Origin: Clostridia bacterium
Lineage (GTDB): Bacteria; Bacillota; Clostridia; Oscillospirales; CAG-272
Length of the DNA stretch: 16,453 nucleotides
Direction: 5' to 3'
Assembly: GCA_017958845.1 (NCBI GenBank)
Contig: JAGDBW010000208.1
Coordinates: 1-16,453, forward strand
The notes beneath the pieces were generated by a model, which saw only the letters and a program-made list of their open reading frames with translations, did no database searches and was not told the origin of the DNA. Both the position numbers and the translations under genes were made by a program. Below are positions 16,052 through 16,453 of this stretch, one piece after another (position 1 is the stretch's first letter; every line of letters starts with the position of its first letter).

Positions 16052-16087
16052 CAGATAAACGGCTTTGTCTGCGATGGCGGGTTATCC
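16042..16087 (-). promoter_or_regulatory. Predicted antiterminator hairpin of the met attenuator
   Basis: On the minus strand, bases 16087-16076 (GGATAACCCGCC) can pair with GGGGGTCC (16049-16042), the 5' arm of the terminator. The inner stem GCAGA/TCTGC plus AAA/TTT (16072-16051) holds the structure around a GCCG loop. Terminator and antiterminator are mutually exclusive. The leader stop codon TAA (16084-16082) lies inside the 5' arm, so a ribosome that finishes the leader would block the antiterminator. The pairing was done by hand. Confidence 0.65.
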
Positions 16088-16162
16088 TTTCGGAGCGCAT
16101 ACCGAAAAAGTGCACATCATGAACGTGCACATCGCCATCATCATAGCGACTGGATGCTTCAT
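16082..16162 (-). CDS. Met/Cys-rich leader peptide controlling metQNI, 26 aa
   Basis: The ORF starts at ATG 16162 with AGGAG 10 bases upstream and ends at TAA 16084-16082. It begins about 37 bases after the predicted transcription start. The peptide starts MKHPVA and then runs MMMAMCTFMMCTFSVC. Met occupies codons 7, 8, 9, 11, 15 and 16, and Cys codons 12, 17 and 22: nine of the 16 codons from 7 to 22. There is no sign of a secreted or structural role. The position between promoter and intrinsic terminator, in front of a methionine importer, fits a ribosome-stalling leader peptide. I infer that shortage of charged Met-tRNA stalls the ribosome over the Met codons and frees the antiterminator. 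Confidence 0.85.
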   Translation of the reverse strand: MKHPVAMMMAMCTFMMCTFSVCAPKG

Positions 16163-16205
16163 CGGCTGTTTGCTCCTTTTTTCCGGGTTTTCCGGATGAT
16201 GTCAC

Positions 16206-16234
16206 ATTCTACCACGGTAAAAGCGATTTGTCAA
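16206..16234 (-). promoter_or_regulatory. Promoter of the metQNI operon
   Basis: TTGACA (16229-16234) and TAGAAT (16206-16211) on the minus strand are separated by 17 bases. Transcription would start near 16199, giving an untranslated leader of about 210 bases before metQ that contains the leader ORF and the attenuator. Confidence 0.85.
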
Positions 16235-16278
16235 GATATCTTTTGGTTTTTTGTTTTCCGGCGGTCGCTATGCGGGTT

Positions 16279-16453
16279 TTATTCGCGGAAAAAGCCGCGG
16301 ACGCGATATACCCTGCCCGCAAGGCAGAAAAAGGAAATGAGTTCTCCGTCCGTCCCGATCTCGACGGGGCGGCCTCGGCCGTCCGTGACGCGCGCGCCGT
16401 GCGGCGCATACACACGGCAGACGCCGTCCCGGTCCGCTCGGATGCGCGCCGCG
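16279..16453 (-). CDS. C-terminal fragment of an unidentified protein
   Basis: A minus-strand frame enters from the right edge and stops at TAA 16281-16279, giving 57 residues. It reads RADRDGVCRVYAPHGARV, then GRPVEIGTDGELISF and CLAGRVYRVRGFFRE at the end. The alternation of short beta-strand-like segments and a final 'G..Y.V.G' resembles the closing beta-sandwich of carbohydrate-active enzymes, but I cannot name a family. GC-rich third positions agree with coding in this frame. It lies upstream of the met promoter in the same direction, and no strong terminator is visible in the 45-base gap. Confidence 0.6.
   Translation of the reverse strand, partial: AARIRADRDGVCRVYAPHGARVTDGRGRPVEIGTDGELISFFCLAGRVYRVRGFFRE

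Noticed and set aside
15989..16199. S-box (SAM) riboswitch or Met T-box in front of metQ
   Set aside because: I looked for these as the expected Firmicutes regulators. Neither the S-box conserved core nor the T-box GGTGGNACCGCG sequence is present.
15813..16205. 130-codon minus-strand frame across the met leader into metQ
   Set aside because: It is out of frame with both metQ and the leader peptide, has no ribosome binding site, and its sequence is explained by the attenuator hairpins.

Overview
The window looks like chromosome from a moderately high-GC, low-complexity-free member of the Clostridia (Firmicutes), probably an uncultured gut-type lineage near Oscillospirales or Christensenellales. 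The reasons are the gene families (YitT, DUF1292, a stand-alone TSCPD protein, a small Cys-rich protein ending in a 'YDLLKRVP' motif, a MetNIQ transporter with a lipoprotein receptor), strong AGGAGG-type ribosome binding sites, and sigma-A-type promoters (TTGACA-17-TATAAT) that are AT-rich against GC-rich genes. The lineage is inference. Almost everything is on the minus strand; one small gene is on the plus strand. No mobile element, CRISPR array, tRNA or rRNA was seen.

Layout from left to right. 1-1951 (minus, cut by the window edge): a lipoprotein with a NodB-type polysaccharide deacetylase domain, with its own promoter. 2112-2303 (minus): a structured RNA that I read as 6S RNA, ending in an intrinsic terminator. 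2313-2615 (minus): DUF1292 protein with its own strong promoter. 2708-10461 (minus): a tightly packed six-gene unit, transcribed htpG > unknown prephenate-dehydratase-like protein > TSCPD protein > phosphoglucomutase > lepA > hemW, headed by a near-consensus promoter at 10496-10524. 10592-12821 (minus): yitT-family membrane protein followed by a two-domain class II aldolase-like protein, with promoter and terminator. 12985-13215 (plus): small Cys-rich protein, whose promoter is divergent from that of yitT. A long hairpin at 13235-13266 separates it from the convergent methionine transporter operon.

The most interesting locus is 13342-16234, a methionine ABC importer operon transcribed metQ > metN > metI. 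Between its promoter and metQ lies a 26-codon leader ORF (16082-16162) with six internal Met codons and three Cys codons in the 16 codons from 7 to 22, followed by a perfect hairpin-plus-U-tract terminator (16018-16051). The leader stop codon lies inside the 5' arm of an alternative hairpin that would consume the 5' arm of the terminator. This is the architecture of ribosome-mediated transcription attenuation, here apparently sensing methionine (and perhaps cysteine) supply instead of the S-box or T-box devices expected in this phylum. In addition, the MetQ receptor is circularly permuted: the part that is C-terminal in ordinary MetQ (IPNDTTNEARAL...) comes first after the lipoprotein signal, and the part that is normally N-terminal (AASPTPHADIL...FQHLPYL...EPMGLYGGK) comes last. 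A final fragment at 16279-16453 is the C-terminal end of an unidentified minus-strand protein.
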